A DNA stretch of 64,000 bases, taken from positions 45,563-109,562 of the forward strand of contig CALYRG010000001.1 of assembly GCA_945482615.1 (NCBI GenBank), given 5' to 3'. A program made the position numbers and the translations under genes. Source of the DNA: an uncultured Clostridia bacterium. Lineage in GTDB: Bacteria > Bacillota > Clostridia > Oscillospirales > Oscillospiraceae. The notes under the pieces are model-generated. The model searched no databases. It saw only the letters and a list, made by a program, of their open reading frames with translations, and was not told the DNA's origin. Shown here in pieces: positions 63,966 through 64,000 of this stretch. The stretch's first letter is position 1. Each line of letters begins with the position of its first letter.

Positions 63966-64000
63966 TTAAAGATATTGTTGGGTATCTCAAGATGTGTCAT

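Overview
The window looks like chromosomal DNA of a gut-type, moderately GC-rich Firmicute of class Clostridia, most likely Oscillospiraceae or a close relative. The signs are strong Shine-Dalgarno sites (AGGAGG types), consensus TTGACA/TATAAT promoters with 17-nt spacing, rpsF-ssb-rpsR order, pyruvate phosphate dikinase, GPH sugar symporters, QueT under a preQ1 riboswitch, and BlaI/M56 and AbiE modules. This is a family-level inference; no rRNA or tRNA gene is present to confirm it.

Layout. 1-4.7 kb: DegV fragment, a broken GH20 gene, and an AraC-controlled CE15-like esterase with a GPH symporter. 5-11.5 kb: a membrane GGDEF protein, MATE pump, polyphosphate kinase and phosphofructokinase. 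11.5-16.6 kb: GH3 beta-glycosidase and GPH symporter with a divergent AraC regulator and a C_GCAxxG_C_C protein. 17-24.4 kb: CapA-like protein, second MATE pump, TolB-like propeller and a BlaI/M56 sensor pair with two visible operators. 24.6-32.7 kb: a catabolic locus with three different amide/ring hydrolases, APC permease, SDR, RidA and a LacI regulator; two of its promoters share a near-identical operator-like 14-mer. 33-42.9 kb: third MATE pump, fused TRAP permease, GH79-like hydrolase, RodA, C39-like peptidase, riboswitch-controlled QueT, DUF2156 and GNAT proteins. 42.9-49.1 kb: a Ser/Thr kinase fused to extracellular DUF285 repeats, the rpsF operon and ppdK.

49.3-55.9 kb (minus strand) is the most interesting part. 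It is a nine-gene, translationally coupled operon: ABC-2 exporter pair, uncharacterised nucleotidyltransferase, HprK-like kinase, GT8 glycosyltransferase, PqqD-like chaperone, Ser/His S26 peptidase, a 50-residue peptide with a Thr/Ser/Pro-rich tail, and a GT39-type membrane glycosyltransferase whose frame is broken in an A-run. The gene content suggests a peptide that is bound by PqqD, modified by kinase, glycosyl- and nucleotidyltransferases, cleaved, and exported.

56-61.7 kb is an accessory region with lower GC: HsdR remnant, AbiE toxin-antitoxin pair, DUF4417 group, XRE-ImmA/IrrE pair, a candidate small RNA, a MITE-like hairpin and a truncated LysR gene. The window closes with an ECF sigma/anti-sigma pair and an N-terminally truncated HTH-desulfoferrodoxin gene. 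No CRISPR array or complete insertion sequence was seen.
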